Source: Hymenobacter terricola
GTDB taxonomy: Bacteria > Bacteroidota > Bacteroidia > Cytophagales > Hymenobacteraceae
Reading direction: 5' to 3'
DNA: 64,000 nucleotides
NCBI RefSeq assembly: GCF_017921975.2
Contig: NZ_JAGEMO020000023.1
Span: 1 to 64,000, forward strand
Below are positions 39,539 through 47,369 of this stretch, in pieces (position 1 is the stretch's first letter; the number at the start of each line of letters is the position of its first letter). The translations under genes and the position numbers were made by a program. The notes beneath the pieces were generated by a model. The model ran no database searches, was not told the DNA's origin, and saw nothing but the letters and a program-made list of their open reading frames with translations.

Positions 39539-40477
39539 ATGCAACGCCGCGAATTCCTCCGCAATTCTCTCCTGGGCACCGCCGGCCTCACCGTGCTGGG
39601 CGGCCTGGCCAACCCGGCCGAAGCCGCCGTGAGCAGCAAAGCCCCGGTGAAGCTCACCATCCTGCACACCAACGACATGCATTCGCGCATCGAGCCCTTT
39701 CCCGACAACGGCGGGCAGTGGGCCGGCCTGGGCGGCATGGCGCGGCGCGCGGCCCTCATCAAGGACATTCGCGGCAAAGAGGCCAACGTGCTGCTGCTCG
39801 ACTCGGGCGATATTTTCCAGGGCACGCCGTACTTCAACTTCTTCGGCGGCGAGCTGGAATACAAGCTCATGAGCGAGATGGGCTACGACGCCACGACCTT
39901 CGGCAACCACGATTTCGACAACGGCCTGGACGGCTTGCAGCGCCAGCTGCCTCACGCCACCTTCCCGTTCCTCATCGCGAACTACGACTTCTCCAAAACA
40001 CCGCTGGCCGGCCGGTTTGCGTCCTACAAGGTGTTCGAGAAGCAGGGCATCCGCATCGGCGTGTTCGGCATCGGCATTGAGCTGAGCGGGCTGGTGGCCG
40101 ACAAGAATTTCGGCGCCACCGTCTACCTCGACCCCGTGGCCAAATGCAAGGAAATGGTAACCCAGCTGCGCGGCCCCGAGAAGTGCGACCTGGTTATCTG
40201 CCTCTCGCACCTTGGCTACAAATACGCCGAAGCCAAGCTCGACGACCGCAAGCTGGCCGCTCAGGTGTCGGGCATCGACCTCATACTAGGTGGCCACACC
40301 CACACGTTCATGGACGCCCCGGAGCCCATCACCAGCCCCGATGGCCGCGCCACCCTCATCAACCAGGTAGGCTGGTCGGGCATCAACCTGGGGCGGCTTG
40401 ATTATGAATTTTCAGCAAAAACCAAGCGGCCCGGTCTGGCAAGCGCCGCAGTAGTGCCGGTTCGGGCGGCCTGTTAA
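39539..40477 (+). CDS. Metallophosphatase, 5'-nucleotidase N-terminal-domain type, with Tat signal
   Basis: 312 residues. The N-terminus MQRREFLRNSLLGTAGLTVL is a twin-arginine signal (RREFL). The calcineurin-like phosphatase motifs are HTNDMHSRIEPFP, LDSGDIFQGTPYFNFF, TFGNHDFDNG, LSHLGY and GGHTHTF. It ends right after the metallophosphatase domain, with the C-terminal substrate domain encoded by the gene at 38663. Exported folded to the periplasm. The last 20 residues (AKTKRPGLASAAVVPVRAAC) are not family-like. Confidence 0.9.
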   Translation: MQRREFLRNSLLGTAGLTVLGGLANPAEAAVSSKAPVKLTILHTNDMHSRIEPFPDNGGQWAGLGGMARRAALIKDIRGKEANVLLLDSGDIFQGTPYFNFFGGELEYKLMSEMGYDATTFGNHDFDNGLDGLQRQLPHATFPFLIANYDFSKTPLAGRFASYKVFEKQGIRIGVFGIGIELSGLVADKNFGATVYLDPVAKCKEMVTQLRGPEKCDLVICLSHLGYKYAEAKLDDRKLAAQVSGIDLILGGHTHTFMDAPEPITSPDGRATLINQVGWSGINLGRLDYEFSAKTKRPGLASAAVVPVRAAC

Positions 40478-40522
40478 AAGCACGACATAAACAAGCCGTT
40501 TTAAGCTTTTTTAAGTGCAGAG

Positions 40523-40531
40523 TTTTCCACA
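40523..40531 (+). promoter_or_regulatory. Single DnaA-box-like 9-mer upstream of dnaA
   Basis: TTTTCCACA is one base from the consensus DnaA box TTATCCACA. It lies about 100 bases before dnaA. I see only this one, so it supports autoregulation of dnaA more than an origin. Confidence 0.45.
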
Positions 40532-40629
40532 ATTTTGTCCCCCCCTAAGAAAAACGGGCCGTCCTGAAGCGGCTGCTTTTGTCACTTTTTTCGCCCCGGC
40601 CCGTACCCGGTTGATGTTTAACTGGTCTC

Positions 40630-42192
40630 ATGCTCAAAGATTTTCGCACGGTTTGGGCTGGCTGTTTGCGCAGTATCGCGGCGGAAATCGGGGAGCAGAG
40701 CTTTAAGACCTGGTTCCAGCCCATCGTACCCGTCGAGCTTAAGGGCAACGTGCTCACCATTCAGGTGCCGAGCGCCTATTTCTACGACTGGCTGGAGGAA
40801 CATTACGTGGATGAGCTGCGCCGGGCCCTGTACAAGGAGCTGGGCGTGGAAGGCCGCCTCGAATACAGCGTGGTGGTGGACCAGGGCAATGAGCAGGCCC
40901 AGCCGCGCACCCTGCACCTGCCGCCGCCCCGCAAAGCCGCCGCGCCCGACCCGCGCGACGCGCCCCAGCCCATGCCCCACACGCCGGCCGCCGGCAACCC
41001 GCTGGCCGGCAGCGGCCGGGCGGCTTCGGCGCGCTATGTGGCCTCGGGGGCCGTGCGGACCACGCCCCGCGGCAACAACTTCGCCAACGGCGGTGGTGCC
41101 GATACGCTGGCGCCGCCGCGCAACCCCTTCGACCAGGCCCGCCCGATGGACGGCAACCTCGTGCCGTCGCAGCTCAACGGCTCGTACACGTTCGACAACT
41201 ACATCGAGGGCGACTGCAACCGGTTGGCCCGCTCGGCGGGGCTGGCCGTGGCCAACAAGCCCGGCACCACCAGCTTCAACCCGCTAATGGTGTACGGCGG
41301 CGTGGGCCTGGGTAAAACGCATTTGGTGCAGGCCATCGGCAACCATATCAAGGCGACTTCGCCCGAGCGGTTTGTGCTGTATGTGTCGGCGGAGAAGTTC
41401 ACGAACCAGTTCATCGACAGCGTGCAGCGGGCGCAGGTGCAGGACTTCGCCAACTTCTACCTGCAAGTCGACGCCCTGATTCTGGACGACGTGCAGTTTC
41501 TGGCCAACAAGGGCAAGACCCAGGAGATGTTCTTCCACATCTTCAACCACTTGCACCAGTCGGGCAAGCAGATTGTGATGACTTCCGACCGGCCACCCAA
41601 AGACCTGCTGGGCCTGGAAGACCGGCTGCTGAACCGCTTCAAATGGGGCCTCACGGCCGATGTGCAGAGCCCCGACTTTGAGACGCGGGTGGCCATCATC
41701 CGCAACAAGATGGAGCAGGACGGCATCGATATTCCACCGGACCATGTGGTGGACTACCTCGCCAACTCGGTGCACACCAACGTGCGCGAGCTGGAAGGCG
41801 TCATCGCGTCTTTGGTGGCCCAGAGCAGCCTGAGCCGCCGCGACATCGACCTGGAAATGGTGAAGCAGGCCCTGCGCCACATCATCGAGGAAGTGGAGGC
41901 CGAGGTCAACCTCGACTTCATTCAGAAGACCGTGGCCGCCTATTTCGGCATCTCGGTGGAGCTGCTGAAGGACAAAACCCGCAAAAAGGAAGTGGTGACG
42001 GCCCGTCAGGTGGCCATGTATTTCGCCAAGCACCACACCTCGCACACCCTGAAAACCATTGGTTTTCACTTCGGTGGCCGCGACCATACCACCGTGATGC
42101 ACTCGGTGCAAACGGTGTCGGATTTGGTGGATTCGGACAAGAAGTTCCGCGACCAGGTGGACGAGCTGCGGAAGAAATTCGCCAAGAAGTAG
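40630..42192 (+). CDS. dnaA: Chromosomal replication initiator DnaA
   Basis: 520 residues. Domain I residues 1-80 (WAGCLRSIAAEIGEQSFKTW), a Pro/Ala-rich flexible domain II at about 85-170, the AAA+ domain (Walker A GGVGLGKTHLVQAIGN near residue 220, Walker B ALILDDVQFL near 283), and a C-terminal DNA-binding domain with the signature GGRDHTTVMHSV near 478. It opens the origin for replication. Neighbours are not the usual dnaN/recF, common in Bacteroidota. A DnaA-box-like 9-mer lies in the leader. Confidence 0.97.
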   Translation: MLKDFRTVWAGCLRSIAAEIGEQSFKTWFQPIVPVELKGNVLTIQVPSAYFYDWLEEHYVDELRRALYKELGVEGRLEYSVVVDQGNEQAQPRTLHLPPPRKAAAPDPRDAPQPMPHTPAAGNPLAGSGRAASARYVASGAVRTTPRGNNFANGGGADTLAPPRNPFDQARPMDGNLVPSQLNGSYTFDNYIEGDCNRLARSAGLAVANKPGTTSFNPLMVYGGVGLGKTHLVQAIGNHIKATSPERFVLYVSAEKFTNQFIDSVQRAQVQDFANFYLQVDALILDDVQFLANKGKTQEMFFHIFNHLHQSGKQIVMTSDRPPKDLLGLEDRLLNRFKWGLTADVQSPDFETRVAIIRNKMEQDGIDIPPDHVVDYLANSVHTNVRELEGVIASLVAQSSLSRRDIDLEMVKQALRHIIEEVEAEVNLDFIQKTVAAYFGISVELLKDKTRKKEVVTARQVAMYFAKHHTSHTLKTIGFHFGGRDHTTVMHSVQTVSDLVDSDKKFRDQVDELRKKFAKK

Positions 42193-42219
42193 GGCTACCC
42201 GTTTCCAGTCCAGGCACGT

Positions 42220-42227
42220 TATATTTG
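42220..42227 (+). promoter_or_regulatory. -7 promoter element TATATTTG
   Basis: A perfect TAnnTTTG element 16 bases before the ATG of the Uma2 gene. Confidence 0.5.
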
Positions 42228-42243
42228 GGAAAACCTTCGCCCT

Positions 42244-42720
42244 ATGGAAACCGTTGCCCCGGAAATTTCCGACTACGAGCTCGAACGCGGAAAGCCCGTG
42301 CCCAGCAAAAACCACAGTATTGTACAGGCTAATGCGGTTTTTGAGTTAAAAACCCGCTGTCGCGAGCGGTTTCGCTTTCTATCTGAAATTAATATCGACG
42401 TTGCGGGGAGAGTGATGGTGCCAGACATTGGCATTTTCCAGCCGATGGCAGTGGATATGGCACAAGACCAAATTGTGATTGAGCAATTACCGCTCACCAC
42501 TAGTGAAATTTTGTCGGAAAGCCAAGCGTTGAATGAGCTAATTGATAAAGCCAATGCGTATTTCCAGGCTGGGGTAAAATCCTGTTGGATTGTGCTGCCC
42601 AAAATGCGCGGCGTTGCCGTGTACTCGGCTCCCGATGCCTATGTGTTGTTCCACAATCCTCAGACGCTGACCGACCCGGCCACGGGCATCGAACTGCCAC
42701 TCGCACCGCTGTTTGAGTAG
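42244..42720 (+). CDS. Uma2-family (DUF820) putative endonuclease
   Basis: 158 residues. ISDYELERGKPVPSKNHSIV, VPDIGIFQP with the Asp of the PD-(D/E)xK core, EQLPLTTSEILSESQALNEL and YFQAGVKSCWIVLP match Uma2 proteins, which are PD-(D/E)xK-like and spread by transfer. No real function is established. The gene is clearly less GC-rich than dnaA. It is transcribed from its own -7 element. Confidence 0.88.
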   Translation: METVAPEISDYELERGKPVPSKNHSIVQANAVFELKTRCRERFRFLSEINIDVAGRVMVPDIGIFQPMAVDMAQDQIVIEQLPLTTSEILSESQALNELIDKANAYFQAGVKSCWIVLPKMRGVAVYSAPDAYVLFHNPQTLTDPATGIELPLAPLFE

Positions 42721-42722
42721 CG

Positions 42723-43217
42723 CTAAACGGCGGGAGTTGAGCTGCTTTCGGCCAGCGGCAGGCTGTGCTGGGCGGCAAACTGCCGCACTTGTTCCCGGAA
42801 GCTCATTTTGCGCATTTTGCCTTTCACTTCGCGCAGGTTGAGGGCGTAGATTTCGCCGTCTTTCTGGCGCACACGTAGCTGGAGAGGCTTCAGTTCCAGG
42901 GCGGCAATGTGCTCGGCGGCGAATACCTGCTTGGGGCGGAACAGGCCGTTTTTGTGCACGATGTAGCCGGGCGTGAACTCCAGGTAACTCTGGGTGCCGA
43001 AGATAGGGGCGTTGTTCACCAGCACGTAGCCGATGTACACGAACGTGAACACGAGGAATACCCAGTGCAGGAAATGATAATCCTGCGCCCCGGCGTTGCT
43101 CCGCATCGAAAACAGCACGTAGGCCAGCCAGAAGGCGCCGATGGCTAATTGCCCCCAAAAGGGGACACGGGAAGTGTTGGCGGGACGAAGGCGGATGCGG
43201 GTGGTACCAGTGGGCAT
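42723..43217 (-). CDS. Unknown two-span membrane protein, PH-like C-terminal domain
   Basis: 164 residues from the ATG at 43217. Two hydrophobic segments (FWGQLAIGAFWLAYVLFSM and LHWVFLVFTFVYIGYVLV) are followed by a domain that resembles bacterial PH-like (bPH_2) modules: FTPGYIVHKNGLF, FAAEHIAALELKPL and RQKDGEIYALNLREV. An upstream frame to 43346 runs through a repeat and is not used. A TAAATTTG element ends five bases before the ATG. Role unknown. Convergent with the Uma2 gene, ends 3 bases after it. Confidence 0.6.
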   Translation of the reverse strand: MPTGTTRIRLRPANTSRVPFWGQLAIGAFWLAYVLFSMRSNAGAQDYHFLHWVFLVFTFVYIGYVLVNNAPIFGTQSYLEFTPGYIVHKNGLFRPKQVFAAEHIAALELKPLQLRVRQKDGEIYALNLREVKGKMRKMSFREQVRQFAAQHSLPLAESSSTPAV

Positions 43218-43222
43218 AGGGA

Positions 43223-43230
43223 CAAATTTA
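43223..43230 (-). promoter_or_regulatory. -7 promoter element TAAATTTG, apparently leaderless
   Basis: On the minus strand TAAATTTG is followed by five bases and the ATG at 43217. The same spacing as at 7753-7766. Confidence 0.55.
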
Positions 43231-43260
43231 GTTGTCAGTTGCTGGTTGTCGGTTGTCAGG
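43229..43260. repeat. TTGTCAGTTGCTGGTTGTCGG-type low-complexity repeat
   Basis: A short TTG-rich stretch (GTTGTCAGTTGCTGG and GTTGTCGGTTGTCAG), of the same general type as the linker insert in mutB (34970-35010), next to repeat B copy 6. Confidence 0.55.
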
Positions 43261-43295
43261 ACCAAAAAGAACGTCAGGCGGACAGCTAAATGAAA

Positions 43296-43401
43296 GAACG
43301 TCATGCTGAGCGGAGCCGAAGCATCTCGCGTGTGGTAGTAATCCAATCGATTGAGTTACTACTGCACGCGAGACGCTTCGGCTCCGCTCAGCATGACGTT
43401 C
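43296..43401. repeat. Long palindromic repeat, family B, copy 6
   Basis: Arms GAACGTCATGCTGAGCGGAG...GAAGCATCTCGC and GCGAGACGCTTCGG...GCTCAGCATGACGTTC. Between the PH-like membrane gene and the OsmC gene. Confidence 0.85.
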
Positions 43402-43427
43402 TATCAGCTGCTGGCGCTAACCTGGAA

Positions 43428-43862
43428 TTACCCAACAAACTTCGCTTCCAGCGTCATGCTGGGCACGGCGCTCAGCGCTTTCGAAACGGGGCAGTTGGCC
43501 TTGGCGTCTTCGGCGTGCTTCTGAAAATCCTCGGCCGTGATGTTGCCACCGGTGACGTGGCCTTCGGTGCTGACGTGGATTTTGGTGATAACGGGCTGGC
43601 CGTTATTGGGGTCCATCGTCACGGTGCTGGTCGTGGTGATGCTTTGCACCTGGTGGCCGTGCTTGGTGAGCACGCTGGTCAGGTACATGGTGTAGCACCC
43701 GGCGTGGGCCGCGCCGATAAGCTCTTCGGGGTTCGCGCCCGGCTTGCCTTCGAAGCGGCTGCCGACGGAGTACGGGGCGTTGAGCGTGCCGCTGTCGGTG
43801 GTGAGGGTGCCGCTGCCTTTGATGTCGCCGTTCCAGACGGCTTTGCCTGCATGGTCTGCCAT
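43428..43862 (-). CDS. OsmC-family peroxiredoxin-like protein
   Basis: 144 residues. The two reactive cysteines lie in the family motifs GAAHAGCYTMYL (Cys near residue 56) and AKANCPVSKALS (Cys near residue 124), about 68 residues apart as in OsmC. The N-terminus has VWNGDIKGSGTLTTDSGT. Likely reduces organic hydroperoxides. It stands in its own transcript, minus strand, divergent from the GH3-like gene. Confidence 0.93.
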   Translation of the reverse strand: MADHAGKAVWNGDIKGSGTLTTDSGTLNAPYSVGSRFEGKPGANPEELIGAAHAGCYTMYLTSVLTKHGHQVQSITTTSTVTMDPNNGQPVITKIHVSTEGHVTGGNITAEDFQKHAEDAKANCPVSKALSAVPSMTLEAKFVG

Positions 43863-43998
43863 GATTGGGTATTGGGTTTGGTTGAGGTAAGTGATGTAAA
43901 GCTAACGGCAGCAAGTTAGCCGGGTTGCCGCGCCGTGCAGTAGAACACTCGGCCAACGTACCTTCGCAGCCCTTCCAACGGCGTTTTACTTCGGATTT

Positions 43999-45495
43999 AT
44001 GGGATTAAAATCTGCGCTGAGCCGGCCCCTGGCCCGCTACATTGCCCGGCGCTACCAGCGCTGGCAGCACCGCCCCGAAACCACCCAGCGCGAGCTGCTG
44101 GTGAAGCTGACCGCCACGGCGGCCGGCACCGCCTTCGGCCGCGCCCACGACCTGGGCGGCATCCGCACCCCCGCCGACCTGGCCCGCCAGGTGCCCGTGC
44201 GCGACTACGAAGCCCTGAAACCGTACTTCGACCGCACCCAGGCCGGCGAGGCCGACGTGCTCTGGCCCGGCCGGCCGCTGTACCTGGCCAAAACCAGCGG
44301 CACCACTTCCGGCACCAAGTACATCCCGATTACGAAGGACAGCATCCCCAACCACATCGACGGGGCCAAGGATGCGCTGCTCTACTACATCTACCGCACC
44401 GGCCGCAGCCAGTTTCTGGATGGCAAGCTGATATTTCTGTCCGGCTCGCCGGAGCTGGAGCTGCACCACGGCATTCGCACCGGCCGGCTTTCGGGCATTG
44501 CCAACCACCACGTGCCCGCCTACCTGCGCCGCAACCAGCTGCCCAGCTACGCCACCAACATCATCGAGGACTGGGAAACCAAGCTGGAGCGCATCGTGGA
44601 CGAGACGCTGGGCCAGCAAATGACCCTGATTTCGGGCATCCCGCCGTGGGTCCAGATGTATTTCGACCGCCTCACGGCCCGCACCGGCCGGCCCGTCAAG
44701 GACCTGTTTCCCGATTTCAACCTGTTCGTCTACGGCGGCGTCAACTTCGAGCCCTACCGCGCCAAGCTGTTCGAAAGCATCGGCCGGCCGGTGGATAGCA
44801 TCGAGCTGTTCCCCGCCTCCGAAGGCTTCCTGGCTTTCCAGGACGAGCCCGGCAACCCCGGTCTGCTGCTGCTCCTGAACAGCGGCATTTTCTTCGAATT
44901 CGTGCCCGCCGAGCGGTTTTTCGAGCCCGACGCGCCCCGCCTCACCATCGCCGACGTGGAGCTGGACCGGCAATACGCCGTCGTTCTCACCTCCAATGCT
45001 GGCCTGTGGGCCTATTCCCTCGGCGACACCGTGCGCTTCGTGAGCCTGCGCCCACACCGCGTGGTGGTCACGGGCCGCATCAAGCACTTCCTCTCGGCTT
45101 TTGGCGAGCATGTGATAGGGGAGGAGGTGGAGCAGGCCCTGCGCGAAGTCATGGCCACTTTCCCCGAAGTCGAAGTCACCGAATTCACCGTGGCGCCGCT
45201 CGTGAGCGACGACCCCGCCACCCCCTCGCGCCACGAGTGGCTGGTAGAGTTTGCCCGCCCCCCGCAGGATTCCGCCGCCTTCGCCGCCGCATTGGATGCG
45301 GCCCTGCGCCGCCGCAATACCTATTACGACGACCTCCGCAAAGGCAATATCCTCGTGCCGCTGCAACTTACGCCGCTGCCCGCCGGCGCCTTTCAGCGCT
45401 ACATGAAAAGCCTGGGGCGGCTGGGCGGCCAGAACAAAGTGCCGCGCCTGGGGAACGACCGGAAGGTGGCGGAAGGGCTGGCCAACGCGGGTTAA
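43999..45495 (+). CDS. GH3 auxin-responsive-promoter-family protein
   Basis: 498 residues. Typical acyl-adenylate fold motifs are YLAKTSGTTSGTKYIPIT (ATP-binding signature), VYGGVNFEPYR and GLWAYSLGDTVRF, with a C-terminal ITGRIKHFLSAFGEH-like (VTGRIKHFLSAFGEHV) stretch. Plant GH3 proteins join amino acids to acyl acids; Bacteroidota homologues exist but their substrates are unknown. It starts at the ATG after a TACCTTCG element near 43969. The small gene at 45513 follows 17 bases downstream. Confidence 0.9.
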   Translation: MGLKSALSRPLARYIARRYQRWQHRPETTQRELLVKLTATAAGTAFGRAHDLGGIRTPADLARQVPVRDYEALKPYFDRTQAGEADVLWPGRPLYLAKTSGTTSGTKYIPITKDSIPNHIDGAKDALLYYIYRTGRSQFLDGKLIFLSGSPELELHHGIRTGRLSGIANHHVPAYLRRNQLPSYATNIIEDWETKLERIVDETLGQQMTLISGIPPWVQMYFDRLTARTGRPVKDLFPDFNLFVYGGVNFEPYRAKLFESIGRPVDSIELFPASEGFLAFQDEPGNPGLLLLLNSGIFFEFVPAERFFEPDAPRLTIADVELDRQYAVVLTSNAGLWAYSLGDTVRFVSLRPHRVVVTGRIKHFLSAFGEHVIGEEVEQALREVMATFPEVEVTEFTVAPLVSDDPATPSRHEWLVEFARPPQDSAAFAAALDAALRRRNTYYDDLRKGNILVPLQLTPLPAGAFQRYMKSLGRLGGQNKVPRLGNDRKVAEGLANAG

Positions 45496-45501
45496 AATCC
45501 G

Positions 45502-45509
45502 TAACTTTA
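45502..45509 (+). promoter_or_regulatory. -7-like element TAACTTTA just before a start codon
   Basis: TAACTTTA differs from TAnnTTTG only in the last base. It ends three bases before the ATG at 45513 and could give a leaderless message for the small-gene chain. Confidence 0.35.
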
Positions 45510-45512
45510 GCC

Positions 45513-45740
45513 ATGCTCCGCCTCGATAAAACCGTTTCCCGCAAAACCACTTTGCACGCCGACCAGGATATGGAGGATGTGCTTTTCTGGCTGACCAAAA
45601 CGCCTGAAGAACGTATGGCGGCCGTTGAAGTCATTCGGCAGCAAACCTTCGCTTTTCACCTCTCCCATACCGATGAAGGCCAATCAGCTCAGCCCCGACT
45701 TCAAAGAGTTTGTCGAATTATTAAACGCCCACGCGGTTGA
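45513..45740 (+). CDS. Small protein, possible antitoxin-like partner
   Basis: 75 residues (MLRLDKTVSRKTTLHADQ...EDVLFWLTKTPEERMAAVEVIRQQ). It resembles the small proteins found directly upstream of nucleotidyltransferase (DUF6036/AbiEii-like) genes. Its end overlaps the next gene by 68 bases. The overlap, the small size and the partner suggest a two-gene module of toxin-antitoxin style, but nothing proves it. Confidence 0.55.
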   Translation: MLRLDKTVSRKTTLHADQDMEDVLFWLTKTPEERMAAVEVIRQQTFAFHLSHTDEGQSAQPRLQRVCRIIKRPRG

Positions 45741-46140
45741 GTATTTAATCGTTGGAGCCTTTGCTGTCGCCCGCTACGGGGTGGTGCGCAACACCGGAGA
45801 TATTGACGTCTGGATAAGGCAAACCCCCGACAACGCGGCCCGACTGGTGCAGGTACTGGCTGATTTCGGCTTCGCTGGTTTGGGCTATACCGTTGCCGAT
45901 TTTATGGAAACGGATGTCATCGTGCAAATTGGGGTACAGCCGGTTCGGATTGATGTGCTCACGGTCATCGATGGGGTCAGTTTCGACGAATGCTATCCCA
46001 ACCGACAAGAATCCGTGCTGGATGGCGTGCCCCTGGCCGTTATCAGCATCCATGACCTGCGCCGCAACAAAGCCAGCACCGGCCGCGCCAAAGACCAGGA
46101 AGATTTGCGCCTGTTGAGCGCCCAGAACCCGGATGAATAG
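45673..46140 (+). CDS. Nucleotidyltransferase-like protein (DUF6036 type)
   Basis: 155 residues from the ATG at 45673 (MKANQLSPDFKEFVELLNAH). The nucleotidyltransferase core is visible: LIVGAFAVARYGVVRNTGDIDVWI gives G-A-x...-D-x-D, and RIDVLTVIDG the third carboxylate region. Such enzymes transfer nucleotides and include AbiEii-like toxins. Overlaps the previous gene by 68 bases and the next by 8. AT-richer than the region before. Activity unknown. Confidence 0.75.
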   Translation: MKANQLSPDFKEFVELLNAHAVEYLIVGAFAVARYGVVRNTGDIDVWIRQTPDNAARLVQVLADFGFAGLGYTVADFMETDVIVQIGVQPVRIDVLTVIDGVSFDECYPNRQESVLDGVPLAVISIHDLRRNKASTGRAKDQEDLRLLSAQNPDE

Positions 46141-46726
46141 CCCCGTGCCCAAGTTTCGTCTGCTTCTTAGCTGCTGGCTCATTGCCTTCAGCAGCAACGG
46201 CCAAACGCCGCCCACTGCTTTCCCGGATATGCCTACTATTACCGAAAATTCGGTAGGGAAGGCGCGCATTGGAATGCCACTGCTGAAGCTAAAAGAGACA
46301 TACACAGGCTGCGCTTTTAGTCCGGACTACTTATCCAAGTATGGCTTTGATGAATATGGCAATAAGCCTAACGCTACCGTCGTCAGTCGTAGCGGCCAAA
46401 AGCTATTCGTGTTCTGGATGAATCCACAGACCCAAAAAGTAACTGGGTTGATTGTGCTCAGCCCTAGCTATCAAACAGCACAGGGAATCCATGTGGGCTC
46501 TACATCCCGTCAATTGAAAGCAGCTTTTCCGGCCATGCAGGCGGTCCCAAACATGATGATGCAGGATATTGAAATGGCTTTTTTAGGAGAAGTAGATAAG
46601 CCTGGGATTGAATATGCGTTTTTTAAACAGGAGCATATAGGTAAGTTCCTAGTGGCCGATGAACCAGTAAAAATTGTTGCAACTAATGCCAAGGTTTCCT
46701 GGATACAGATTTTTCCCAATCCATGA
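46133..46726 (+). CDS. Hypothetical secreted protein
   Basis: 197 residues. A signal peptide (LLLSCWLIAFSSNGQT) and a mature domain with ARIGMPLLKLKETYTG and HVGSTSRQLKAAFPAM; no family recognised. It overlaps the nucleotidyltransferase by 8 bases (ATGAATAG) and the next gene by 4 (ATGA), so it is translationally coupled to both. The gene is AT-rich compared with the background. Confidence 0.6.
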   Translation: MNSPVPKFRLLLSCWLIAFSSNGQTPPTAFPDMPTITENSVGKARIGMPLLKLKETYTGCAFSPDYLSKYGFDEYGNKPNATVVSRSGQKLFVFWMNPQTQKVTGLIVLSPSYQTAQGIHVGSTSRQLKAAFPAMQAVPNMMMQDIEMAFLGEVDKPGIEYAFFKQEHIGKFLVADEPVKIVATNAKVSWIQIFPNP

Positions 46727-47166
46727 CACCCAAACCCGCCCTCCACTCCCTCTGCCACGCCTTCATCGCGCAGCGCATCGCTGCCGCCCGCACCGCCATG
46801 CAGGCCGCCCAGGAATCCTCCTCCTCCGAAACCAAGAGCAGCGCCGGCGACAAGTATGAAACCGGCCGCGAAATGGCCAACGCCGAGCGCGACCGCAACG
46901 CCGCCCACATGCAGCAGGCCCAGCAGCTGCAAGCCGAGCTGGCCCGCATCAACCCCGAAGCCGCCTGCGATACCGTGCGCCCCGGCGCCCTGGTCACCAC
47001 CAGCATGGGCCGGTTCTACATCAGCATCAGCGCCGGGCAGTTGCCGGGGCCGGACGTATTTGCCGTATCGGCCGCCGCGCCGGTAGCCGTGGCGCTCAAG
47101 GGCCTGCGGGCCGGGGAGGAGGCTGTTTTCAACGGCAAACCCGTGCGCGTGCTGGCCGTGGAGTAG
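46723..47166 (+). CDS. GreA/GreB-like C-terminal-domain protein
   Basis: 147 residues. SSETKSSAGDKYETGREMANAERD is a helical stretch common in Bacteroidota small proteins annotated as GreA/GreB-like or, wrongly, 3-oxoacyl-ACP synthase. The C-terminal part (TSMGRFYISISAGQLPGPDVFAVSAAAPVA) has a beta-barrel like GreA's second domain. It probably binds RNA polymerase or has a different role; uncertain. Starts by 4-base overlap with the preceding gene, ending a four-gene chain. Confidence 0.7.
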   Translation: MTPKPALHSLCHAFIAQRIAAARTAMQAAQESSSSETKSSAGDKYETGREMANAERDRNAAHMQQAQQLQAELARINPEAACDTVRPGALVTTSMGRFYISISAGQLPGPDVFAVSAAAPVAVALKGLRAGEEAVFNGKPVRVLAVE

Positions 47167-47189
47167 GAGCATAGCCGCTCCGTAAACCT

Positions 47190-47357
47190 TATGAGCAAGC
47201 AAAAGTGCCTTATGAGCATTCACTTATTGCCTACGAGCAAGCAAAAGTGGCCTATGAGATGCTCCGACTGCTTCTTGAGGAGGCAAAAGTGTCCTTTGAG
47301 ATAGCAAAAGTGCCTCTTGAGCAAGCTCGAGTGCCTCTTGAGTATCCCAAAGTGCCC
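47190..47357. repeat. Degenerate 21-base tandem array, eight units
   Basis: Eight adjacent 21-base units with boundaries at 47190, 47211, 47232, 47253, 47274, 47295, 47316 and 47337. The typical unit begins TATGAGCAAG and ends CAAAAGTGCCT. AT-rich, unlike the array near 32.2 kb, but with the same period. In the plus frame it encodes heptapeptides of the type YEQAKVP. It lies between convergent genes (GreA-like and PorE-like). Confidence 0.8.
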
Positions 47358-47369
47358 ATCGAGCTGGCC

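Noticed and set aside
40478..40629. Replication origin at dnaA
   Set aside because: Only one DnaA-box-like 9-mer and no AT-rich unwinding region of note; not enough for an origin.
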